From the NCBI RefSeq assembly GCF_003985125.1, contig NZ_ML133572.1:206415-270414 (forward strand): a stretch of DNA of 64,000 nucleotides, in the 5' to 3' direction. Shown piece after piece: positions 57,730 to 64,000 of this stretch. Source of the DNA: Rhizobium phaseoli (GTDB lineage: Bacteria; Pseudomonadota; Alphaproteobacteria; Rhizobiales; Rhizobiaceae). The position numbers and the translations under genes were made by a program. The number at the start of each line of letters is the position of its first letter. Within the stretch, counting starts at the first letter, position 1. A model generated the notes under the pieces. The model saw nothing but the letters and a program-made list of their open reading frames with translations, was not told the DNA's origin and searched no databases.

Positions 57730-58697
57730 GCTGGCGTCACCGGGAAATGGCAGGCGGCCTGGCGGCCTGGACCCACGGTTTCAAGAGGAGGGACATGCTC
57801 GGCGCAGACACCTGCGGCGCGCGGACAGCGGGTCCTGAAGGCGCAGCCGGACGGCAGGGCGACCGGATTGGGAGCCGAGCCGGGGATCGGGATCAGTGCG
57901 TCCTCATCGGTGTCGATGCGCGGCTGCGAGGCAAGCAGGCCGACACTGTAAGGATGGCGGGCATCCTCGAAGAGTTCGAAGACGCTCGCGGTCTCGACAA
58001 TGCGGCCGGCATACATGACAGCGACACGGTCTGCGAGCTCGGCCACCACGCCTAGATCATGGGTGATGAAGATCATGCCGGCATCGCTGCGTTCGCGGAT
58101 CGTGCGGAGCAGGTCGACCACCTGCGCCTGGATCGTGACATCGAGCGCCGTCGTCGGCTCGTCGGCGATGATGATATCAGGTTCGAGCGCCACGGCCATG
58201 GCGATCATGATGCGTTGGCGCATGCCGCCCGAAAACTCGTGCGGATATTGTCTGGCGCGGCGTTTGGGGTCGGGAATGCCGATCGCAGTCAGCAGGTCGA
58301 TCACCGCATTTTCGACGCCGCCTTCCGGATTGCGCCCGTGGATGCGGAACATCTCGGCGATCTGCCAGCCGACGGGATAAACCGGATTGAGCGAGGCCAG
58401 CGCGTCCTGGAAGATCAGGGCGATCCGGTCGCCGCAGAGATCACGTCGTTCGCTCCGCGGAAGTTGCAGCAACTCGATGCCTTCGAAGCGGATGGAGCCG
58501 CGGTCGATAGCACCGGGCGGATCGGGAACGAGGTCCATGATGGCCGAGGCGGTCACCGATTTTCCCGAGCCGCTCTCTCCCAAAAGCGCCAGAACCTCGC
58601 CGCGCTCGAGCGAAAAGGAAACGCCGTTAAGGGCGAGGATGCGGCCGGCAGCCGTGTCGAAGCTGACCTGAAGATCCTTGACGTCGAGAAGGGCCAT
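57726..58697 (-). CDS. ABC transporter ATP-binding protein, DppD/OppD type
   Basis: First ATPase of the right-hand importer, 323 residues. Walker [15 protein letters not shown], signature FSGGMRQRI and Walker [14 protein letters not shown] are intact, and a CAFRTRC cysteine motif lies at the C-terminus. The ATG at 58697 overlaps the stop of the DppC-type permease; a longer frame to 58823 lacks the family start. Cytoplasmic, on the inner face of the membrane. Confidence 0.93.
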   Translation of the reverse strand: MALLDVKDLQVSFDTAAGRILALNGVSFSLERGEVLALLGESGSGKSVTASAIMDLVPDPPGAIDRGSIRFEGIELLQLPRSERRDLCGDRIALIFQDALASLNPVYPVGWQIAEMFRIHGRNPEGGVENAVIDLLTAIGIPDPKRRARQYPHEFSGGMRQRIMIAMAVALEPDIIIADEPTTALDVTIQAQVVDLLRTIRERSDAGMIFITHDLGVVAELADRVAVMYAGRIVETASVFELFEDARHPYSVGLLASQPRIDTDEDALIPIPGSAPNPVALPSGCAFRTRCPRAAGVCAEHVPPLETVGPGRQAACHFPVTPA

Positions 58698-59614
58698 CAG
58701 CGCCTCCGGCTCACAAGCCGCCAGTGCTGCGACGGATCGTTGACGATCCGGAACCAGTTGGCGAGAAGGTTGAAGGACATGGTGGTGAACATGACGGCAA
58801 GGCCGGGAAAGAAGCTGAGCCACCAGGCGGAGGACAGATAGCCCTGGCCCTGTGCGACCATCAGGCCCCAGCTAACCGAAGGCGGCTGGATGCCAAGTCC
58901 GAGATAGCTGAGCCCGGATTCGAACAGCATGACCATGGCAAGATTGACGGAGGCAAGCGTCAGCATCGTCGGCGCAACGCTCGGGAGAATGTGGGTGCGC
59001 AGGATCCAGACTGGTCCGCCGCCGAAGACACGCGCCGCATCGACGAACAGCCTTTCGCGGACCTCCAGCGTTTCGGCCCGTGCAACCCGGATATAGGCCG
59101 GCATGCGAGTCACGGCGAGCACGATGACGAGATTGCTGACGCTCGGGCCGAACAGATAGAGGCCGAACAAGGCGACGAGCAGCGTCGGGAAGCCGAGGAT
59201 AATGTCGCAGATGCGCATGACGAGGCTGCCGACGATGCCGCCGAAATAGCCGGCGACGACGCCGAGCAGCGTCCCGCCGGCGAGGCTTGTCAGCACGGTG
59301 ACGAGGGCGATGCCGATCGTCGTCGATGCCGCCTCGATCAGACGGACAAGGAGTGGTCGTCCGAGCGCATCGGCGCCCAGCCACAGGGTCCAGGATTGGC
59401 CGAATGTGAAGGGCGGCAGGTTGCGCGCCTTGAGCGAGATCCGGTTCTCGCCGACGAGCGAAAAGCTGTCAGCGGCAATGGCAAGGACGACGATCAGCAG
59501 CCAGATCGCTGCCGCCACTGCCATCGGGTCACCTGAAAGCGCCCGCATGAGCCAGAGGATGCGCCGGTCGCGGCGTGCGCGGGCGGGGAGGAGCTCGGCG
59601 GATGTGTCGGTCAT
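58697..59614 (-). CDS. ABC transporter permease, DppC type
   Basis: Permease of 305 residues, normal length for the class (no long insert, unlike the permease at 1944-3077). First membrane helix at about 30-50 (AVAAAIWLLIVVLAIAADSF), the LGADALGRPLLVRLIEAA motif typical of DppC, and the EAA loop (VDAARVFGGGPVWILRTHILPS) near 195-215. Start overlaps the stop of the DppB-type gene by four bases (59611-59614). Imports the ligand with the preceding permease. Confidence 0.92.
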   Translation of the reverse strand: MTDTSAELLPARARRDRRILWLMRALSGDPMAVAAAIWLLIVVLAIAADSFSLVGENRISLKARNLPPFTFGQSWTLWLGADALGRPLLVRLIEAASTTIGIALVTVLTSLAGGTLLGVVAGYFGGIVGSLVMRICDIILGFPTLLVALFGLYLFGPSVSNLVIVLAVTRMPAYIRVARAETLEVRERLFVDAARVFGGGPVWILRTHILPSVAPTMLTLASVNLAMVMLFESGLSYLGLGIQPPSVSWGLMVAQGQGYLSSAWWLSFFPGLAVMFTTMSFNLLANWFRIVNDPSQHWRLVSRRR

Positions 59615-60531
59615 TCGACCCTCACACGCGGATCGATCGAGGCATAGAGCATGTCGACCAGGATATTGATGACGAAGATGACGACGGCGACGGCAAAGAT
59701 CGATGCCTGAACGATGGCGAAATCGCGTTTCAGGATGCCGTCGATCAGAAGTTTACCGATGCCTGGAAATCCGAAGACCACTTCGACGACACCGCCGCCG
59801 CCGGCGAATTGCGCGGCGAGGTCGCCGGTCACCGTGACCGCGGGAAGGAGAGCGTTGCGGAGCGCATGCACGAAGGTGACTCGCCCGCCGCGGGCACCCT
59901 TGGCGCGTGCCGTCCGGACGAATGTCGCGTTCAGTGCTTCGATCATCGAGCCGCGGACGATTTGCACCAAGGTTCCGAAAGGTCGAGCGAACAGGCAGGC
60001 GACCGGCAACACCCAGTAGACGGGACCACCAAAGCCCGACGTCGGAAGAATTCGGAAGGTGACCGCGAACAGAAGCACGCTCATCAGGCCAAGCCAGAAA
60101 TCGGGTACGCTGGCTGCGGATTGCGACAGGAGATTGATGCCCCGGTCCACCCAGCCGCCGGCGTTCACCGCCGCAATCGAGCCGACGAGGATCGCGGCGG
60201 CAAAGGCGAGTGCCAAGGCGATGGCGCCGAGCGCCAATGTGTTCGGCAGTGCTTCCAGCACCACGTCCATGGCGGGGCGATGGTGCCAGAGAGACATGCC
60301 GAAATCGAGGCTGAGCATATCCCAGGCCCAATCGAAGAACTGGGCGAGGAGGGAACGATCGAGCCCAAGGCGGACGCGCATGGCTTCGCGCGCCGCATCG
60401 GAGGCGTCGACAGGCAGATAGAGGTTGACGGGATCACCCGTCAGCCGCACGAGGAAGAAAGCTGACGTCATCAGAGCCGCAAGCGCGAGCGCTGCGAAGG
60501 CGGCACGTCTCAGGAAATAGGTGAGGGACAT
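59611..60531 (-). CDS. ABC transporter permease, DppB type
   Basis: Permease of 306 residues. Starts MSLTYFLRRAAFAALALAAL, the DppB first helix, followed by VRLTGDPVNLYLP, the family's periplasmic stretch, and the cytoplasmic EAA loop (VRTARAKGARGGRVTFVHALR) at about 205-225. It starts 36 bases after the binding-protein stop. Forms the membrane channel with the DppC-type subunit. Confidence 0.92.
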   Translation of the reverse strand: MSLTYFLRRAAFAALALAALMTSAFFLVRLTGDPVNLYLPVDASDAAREAMRVRLGLDRSLLAQFFDWAWDMLSLDFGMSLWHHRPAMDVVLEALPNTLALGAIALALAFAAAILVGSIAAVNAGGWVDRGINLLSQSAASVPDFWLGLMSVLLFAVTFRILPTSGFGGPVYWVLPVACLFARPFGTLVQIVRGSMIEALNATFVRTARAKGARGGRVTFVHALRNALLPAVTVTGDLAAQFAGGGGVVEVVFGFPGIGKLLIDGILKRDFAIVQASIFAVAVVIFVINILVDMLYASIDPRVRVE

Positions 60532-60567
60532 CCGCTCTCCTCAGGCGACAGTGGTTGGGCGCATCGG

Positions 60568-62085
60568 TCAGCGATAGCTGATCGACTTCAGCTTGATCTC
60601 GTTGCCGGCCTGCACATCGGGGATGTAGTTCACGTCCTTTCCGACCCGGGCAATCGAGACCATATGGAAGAGCGGGGCGATATTCACCGCATCGACGGCG
60701 ATGTATCGGAATGCCTCCTGGAACAGCTTCTTGCGCTCGTCGCCGGTTGCCTTCGAACCATCGGCGATCAGCTTGTCGAGCTTGGCATCTGCGATTGTCG
60801 CCTGATTGCCGTCGGTGGTGAAGCGGTTGGGCAGCGTGAACACGGCATCTCCCTCGGCATTGTCGATCTGGGTCTGCAGGATCGACGGCTGGCGATCCTT
60901 ATCCCAGGGCTTCAGGAGCCGTTTCAACCATGGGCTGGTCTCGAGCATTTCGAGCCGCGCGTTGAACCCGGCATCCGCAAGCATCGCCTGTATGGCCTCC
61001 AGGCTTTCCGAGGAATTGGGATAGATGCCGATGCGACCGTAGATGACGATCTCCTTATCGACGGGCACACCATCGGCCTTGGCCGCGGCAAGCAGCGACT
61101 TCGCCTTTTCCGGATCATAGGTCCAGACGGGAATGTCGGGATTGAAACCGAACACCGAAGGCGGCACGACCTGCATTGCCTTCTGCGCGTCCTCATGGAA
61201 GATGGTCCCGACGAGACCGTCCCGGTCGATGGCGAGATTGAGCGCTTCACGCACGCGTTTGTCGTCGAGCGGCGCTACCTGGGCATCGATCCTCAACAGC
61301 GACGTTTCAGCGTTCGGAAAGGCCTGGTCCTGGTCGGTCGTGCCGTCCTGCGGCGCGATCTCGTAGGCGATCTGCGCTTCGCCTGTCTCCACCATGGCCG
61401 CACGAACTGCGGATTCGGCACGCCAGATGATCGTCGCATTTTTGATTGCCGGCTTGTCGCCCCAATAACCGTCATAGGCCGTCAGCGCGACGGACTGGCC
61501 AGGGATCCACGCGTCCAGCTTGTAGGGGCCGGTTCCGGCCGGACTGCGCGTCTTGCCGTCACTCGGGGTCGCCGGCGAGCCGATGTCGACGGCAGACATC
61601 TTGTTCGGCAGGATCGGTTCGACGACATCGGTTTTGATGAGGACGGTGGTCGGATTGACGGCCTCTGCGTTGAGCTTAATGCCTTTCAAGGTGGCCAGCC
61701 CGACTTCGCAGGCCAGGGCCGGGTCTTGAGCCCGCTTAACGGCGGCGACGACCGCGCTGGCTTCGAACGGCTTGCCGTCATGGAACGTCACGCCCTCGCG
61801 CAGCTTGAACTCCCAGGTCAGGTCATCGACCTGGCGCCAACTTGTGGCAAGGCTGGCAACGACCGATCCGTCCTTCGGGCTGAGGTTGACGAGGGATTCG
61901 GTGATATTGTTGTGCAGGATGCGGGAATTTCCCGAAAGATCGGTATCACAGGGATCCAGCGACTTCGGCTCGTCCGTCACCACAACCGTCAATTTGTCTT
62001 CGGCAGCGTCGGCGGACATTGCAACGCCCGCCGCCAGACAGATCGCAAGCCCGATCCGTAGTGGGTGAAATTTCCTGATCGTCAT
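60568..62085 (-). CDS. ABC transporter substrate-binding protein, family 5
   Basis: Complete periplasmic binding protein of 505 residues. A Sec signal peptide (LRIGLAICLAAGVAMSADA) leads, then the family 5 body with ILHNNITESLVNLSPKDGSV, LREGVTFHDGKPF (a hallmark motif) and REALNLAIDRDGLV. ATG 62085 follows GGGAGGAGG. It is the first gene of the right-hand transporter operon. The IclR regulator is divergent from it, with a 167-base promoter region containing an AGTGTC/GACACT palindrome. Related in type, not close in sequence, to the fragment at the left end of the window. Ligand unknown. Confidence 0.94.
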   Translation of the reverse strand: MTIRKFHPLRIGLAICLAAGVAMSADAAEDKLTVVVTDEPKSLDPCDTDLSGNSRILHNNITESLVNLSPKDGSVVASLATSWRQVDDLTWEFKLREGVTFHDGKPFEASAVVAAVKRAQDPALACEVGLATLKGIKLNAEAVNPTTVLIKTDVVEPILPNKMSAVDIGSPATPSDGKTRSPAGTGPYKLDAWIPGQSVALTAYDGYWGDKPAIKNATIIWRAESAVRAAMVETGEAQIAYEIAPQDGTTDQDQAFPNAETSLLRIDAQVAPLDDKRVREALNLAIDRDGLVGTIFHEDAQKAMQVVPPSVFGFNPDIPVWTYDPEKAKSLLAAAKADGVPVDKEIVIYGRIGIYPNSSESLEAIQAMLADAGFNARLEMLETSPWLKRLLKPWDKDRQPSILQTQIDNAEGDAVFTLPNRFTTDGNQATIADAKLDKLIADGSKATGDERKKLFQEAFRYIAVDAVNIAPLFHMVSIARVGKDVNYIPDVQAGNEIKLKSISYR

Positions 62086-62163
62086 GAAGTCCTCCTCCCG
62101 TTCCAGCCGCGCGCCATCGCGCATGCCGCAGCCGTTCGGTTGCGCTTCCTCCAGCAACCGCGT

Positions 62164-62181
62164 AGTGTCAAATACGACACT
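62164..62181. promoter_or_regulatory. Inverted repeat AGTGTC-N6-GACACT in the iclR/binding-protein promoter region
   Basis: Perfect 6-base inverted repeat with a six-base spacer, 79-96 bases before the binding-protein ATG on the minus strand and 72-89 before the IclR start on the plus strand. A dimeric regulator site is a reasonable guess; whether the IclR protein or another factor binds here is not known. Confidence 0.4.
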
Positions 62182-62227
62182 TGCGGCGGACAAGATGGTT
62201 GCCAACGTTGCCGGAGTCAAGCCGATT

Positions 62228-62244
62228 AATTCTCTAATGGAATT
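62228..62244 (+). promoter_or_regulatory. Candidate IclR-type box, copy 1
   Basis: AATTCTCTAATGGAATT, with five outer base pairs of dyad symmetry, lies just before the IclR start. The core TTCTCTA recurs at two further gene junctions (63050-63056 and on the minus strand at 63853-63859). It is close enough to the IclR start to act in autorepression. Confidence 0.45.
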
Positions 62245-62252
62245 GCAAGTTC

Positions 62253-63038
62253 ATGAATGAACCGAAACATGGTTCTCCGGTGGTGGAAAAGACGGCGCAT
62301 CTGCTCGAGGCGGTGGCTGATGCGAAAACGGGCATCTCGCTTGGCGCCTTGGTCGATCAGCTGCGCGTGCCCCGGTCGACGGTCTACCGCATTCTGAACT
62401 CGCTCACCGCCCACGGCCTGGTCGCGCGGGTCAATGGCGGAGCCTCCTATGAGCTGGGGCCGAAATTCGTCGAGCTTGCCCGGCGGATCTCGCCCGGTGC
62501 CGATCGCGTGACGCTGATCGAGGCGGCAAGGCCAATTCTGGCGGCAGCGGCGGAGCGGATAACGGAATCCTTCAAGCTGGCCGTGCCCGAGGGGCAGGAG
62601 ATGATGACGATATTCGCCGCCGCGAGTCCTGGCGATTATGCGTTGTTTATCAAAGTGGGAGGACGTTCGCGCAAACATGTTGGGGCAGCCGGCAAGCTGG
62701 CCTTGGCCTATTCGGACTACGGTGAGGTCGAGGCCTACTGCGCCGGCGGGCTGGAGGCCAAGACCCCTTATACGATCACGGATCCGGAGGCGCTGAAAGA
62801 GGCGCTCGCAGAAATTCGCCGCGATGGCTACGCTGAGGACAATCAGGAATCCAACCTCGGCTTGCGCGCTTTCGCTGCGCCGGTGTTCGATGACCGAGGC
62901 AGTCTGATCGCCACTCTCAGCGTGCCTTTTATCGGGGAGGCGACGCCGGATCGGGCTCGATCGATCAAGCGCGAAGTCCTGGAGGCGGCCGGAACGCTGA
63001 CAAGAACCATCAATGGGCGGCATCAATTGTCCAAATAA
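62253..63038 (+). CDS. IclR-family transcriptional regulator
   Basis: A 261-residue IclR-type regulator. N-terminal winged helix-turn-helix (VDQLRVPRSTVYRILNSLTAHGLV) at about 30-55, then a GAF-like effector domain starting SYELGPKFVELARRI and ending DRARSIKREVLEAAGTL. These usually respond to a sugar acid or aromatic acid. Divergent from the transporter binding protein and followed by an RraA-like gene after a 72-base gap that holds a TTCTCTA box. Probably regulates both sides. Confidence 0.92.
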   Translation: MNEPKHGSPVVEKTAHLLEAVADAKTGISLGALVDQLRVPRSTVYRILNSLTAHGLVARVNGGASYELGPKFVELARRISPGADRVTLIEAARPILAAAAERITESFKLAVPEGQEMMTIFAAASPGDYALFIKVGGRSRKHVGAAGKLALAYSDYGEVEAYCAGGLEAKTPYTITDPEALKEALAEIRRDGYAEDNQESNLGLRAFAAPVFDDRGSLIATLSVPFIGEATPDRARSIKREVLEAAGTLTRTINGRHQLSK

Positions 63039-63047
63039 GAAAAACTA

Positions 63048-63062
63048 AGTTCTCTATTGAAC
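63048..63062 (+). promoter_or_regulatory. Candidate IclR-type box, copy 2
   Basis: AGTTCTCTATTGAAC, with GTTC/GAAC ends as an inverted repeat, lies 49-63 bases before the RraA-like ATG. Shares TTCTCTA with copy 1 (62230-62236) and, reverse-complemented, with copy 3 (63853-63859). Confidence 0.45.
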
Positions 63063-63110
63063 CAAAGATTTGTTGTGGTAGATCTTCCGCCTGACAAAGG
63101 GAGAGATCTC

Positions 63111-63833
63111 ATGACCGCCTTAGACCCATTGATTTATGCAAAGCTTTTGCGGACGAATTCGGCGAGTCTCAGCAGTTTGCTGCTGAAGCGGGGACTGAGG
63201 AATACGGCTGTTCGCGGCGTGCGGCCGCTCGCGGCGGCCGAAAAGCCGATGGTCGGTCCGGCCGTCACCGTCCGTTATATTCCGGCGCGTGAGGATATCG
63301 ACGGCTCGAGCTACAGTTCCGATCCGTCCAACCAGCAGCGCAAGGCGATCGATACGATCCCGGAGGACCACGTCCTCGTGTTCGACTGCCGCTCGATCGC
63401 CGAGATCGCAGGCATTGGCGCGGTGCTGGCTCGTCGCCTTGTCTATCGCGGCTGCGCCGGTCTTGTACTCGACGGAGGGGTTCGCGACACCGCCGATATG
63501 GCCCAGCTCGGGCTCCCCACCTATTGCCTCGGTCCCGCGGCGCCCGCCAATTTGGTCGCCCATCACGCATCGGACATGAACCAGCCGATTGCCTGCGGCG
63601 GCGTTGCGGTTTACCCCGACGACATCGTTTTTGGAGATGCCGAAGCCGTCATCATCATTCCTCGCCAATATGTCAGCGAAATCGCCGACGAGGCCGTCGC
63701 GATGGAGGAGCAGGAGGAGTTCCTCAAGCTGGAGATCGAATCCGGCAAGCCGACACTCGGCGTCTACCCACCCAATCAGGAGACCCTCGAACGCTACGAG
63801 GCGTGGCGCAAGGCTCGTGTTGAAATCGTCTGA
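63111..63833 (+). CDS. RraA-like protein (demethylmenaquinone methyltransferase/aldolase fold)
   Basis: A 240-residue protein of the RraA fold. GPAVTVRYIPAR opens the core and DGGVRDTADMAQLGLP is the characteristic family stretch; AVYPDDIVFGDAEAVIIIP follows. In relatives this fold gives 4-hydroxy-4-methyl-2-oxoglutarate or oxaloacetate aldolase/decarboxylase activity rather than RNase E inhibition. Placed with an IclR gene, it is more likely a catabolic aldolase. ATG 63111 follows AAGGGAGAG; a longer frame to 63057 is less supported. Confidence 0.85.
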   Translation: MTALDPLIYAKLLRTNSASLSSLLLKRGLRNTAVRGVRPLAAAEKPMVGPAVTVRYIPAREDIDGSSYSSDPSNQQRKAIDTIPEDHVLVFDCRSIAEIAGIGAVLARRLVYRGCAGLVLDGGVRDTADMAQLGLPTYCLGPAAPANLVAHHASDMNQPIACGGVAVYPDDIVFGDAEAVIIIPRQYVSEIADEAVAMEEQEEFLKLEIESGKPTLGVYPPNQETLERYEAWRKARVEIV

Positions 63834-63850
63834 GGCGCTTGCAAAGGCAA

Positions 63851-63862
63851 GTTTAGAGAACC
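63851..63862 (-). promoter_or_regulatory. Candidate IclR-type box, copy 3
   Basis: On the minus strand this reads GGTTCTCTAAAC, with TTCTCTA shared with the two other boxes; dyad symmetry is weaker here (GTT/AAC ends). It lies 18 bases after the RraA-like stop and may serve a gene beyond the window edge. Confidence 0.35.
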
Positions 63863-63879
63863 TAATCCAAGCGATGTGG

Positions 63880-64000
63880 CGGTGAAGTTGAAATGTCCGG
63901 ATGTTTGCAAAGTAGAAATGTCACTTTGGTCTGCATCCGGCAGGCGATCAGCCCCGATCTGAGCGGCTGGTCCGGGTTGCAAGATCAGATCGGGGCGGGT
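63880..64000. other. Window end: repeated AAATGTC boxes and a 12-base inverted repeat
   Basis: The last 120 bases hold no frame of note. AAATGTC occurs twice about 27 bases apart (within 63889-63922), which recalls the end repeats of IS21-like elements, though no transposase is in view. GCCCCGATCTGA (63951-63962) and TCAGATCGGGGC (63985-63996) form a perfect 12-base inverted repeat. The sequence ends before its meaning is clear. Confidence 0.35.

Noticed and set aside
60664..62061. A 465-codon plus-strand frame opposite the binding protein
   Set aside because: Shadow of the family 5 binding protein, whose signal peptide and motifs are clear.

Overview
The window is GC-rich, densely packed DNA from a fast-growing alphaproteobacterium of the Rhizobium/Agrobacterium type. 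The evidence is family-level: two ABC transporters with family 5 binding proteins, a rhizobial Tad/Flp pilus locus, a RIME-like double palindrome, and a collection of catabolic clusters typical of large rhizobial plasmids or chromids. There are no rRNA, tRNA, CRISPR or clear transposase genes, and no replication genes, so the replicon cannot be named.

Layout. 1-11183 (+): a glycoside/sugar-acid utilisation operon whose start lies upstream. It holds the end of a binding protein, two permeases, two ATPases, an IolB-like isomerase, a GH39-like glycosidase, a TIM-barrel isomerase/epimerase, a D-2-hydroxyacid dehydrogenase and an enolase-superfamily dehydratase that is frameshifted near its start. 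11298-19412: an RND multidrug-efflux system, with pump and adaptor leftwards, and an OmpR-type response regulator, a histidine kinase and a NodT-type outer-membrane lipoprotein rightwards. 19431-25342 (-): leucine degradation from isovaleryl-CoA (dehydrogenase, both methylcrotonyl-CoA carboxylase subunits), completed by a MaoC hydratase and a CitE-like lyase rather than the usual crotonase and HMG-CoA lyase. 25505-26415: a Phd-type antitoxin and a parDE module. 26812-36046: an AraC-type regulator divergent from an SDR dehydrogenase, thiolase, acyl-CoA dehydrogenase and the full branched-chain 2-oxoacid dehydrogenase complex. 36099-38292 (-): a stomatin/NfeD pair. 38984-53275: a Tad pilus locus, with accessory genes rarely stressed in Tad descriptions (an L,D-transpeptidase, an AAA+ ATPase, a membrane-anchored coiled-coil protein). 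53395-55134: a PAS-GGDEF diguanylate cyclase. 55378-62085 (-): a second family 5 ABC transporter operon with a VOC protein and an SMP-30 lactonase; an IclR regulator and an RraA-like protein are transcribed away from it.

How the genes work together. The 19.4-36 kb block makes branched-chain acyl-CoAs (BKD complex) and degrades them (dehydrogenases, carboxylase, hydratase, lyase, thiolase), so it is best read as one valine/leucine/isoleucine catabolic block. The two transporter clusters import and process plant-derived or sugar-acid-like compounds that the sequence does not identify. The efflux genes probably answer to the adjacent two-component system: the same 13-base element lies upstream of both the adaptor/regulator region and the outer-membrane gene. 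The Tad cluster has pilin, peptidase, secretin, ATPases and platform proteins, so it looks able to build a pilus. Its neighbouring diguanylate cyclase suggests, but does not prove, c-di-GMP control.

The most interesting candidates are the Tad accessory genes, the overlapping hairpins and repeated 11-mer around flp-cpaB, the IclR-region motif TTCTCTA present at three gene junctions, the alternative leucine route, and the frameshifted enolase-family gene.
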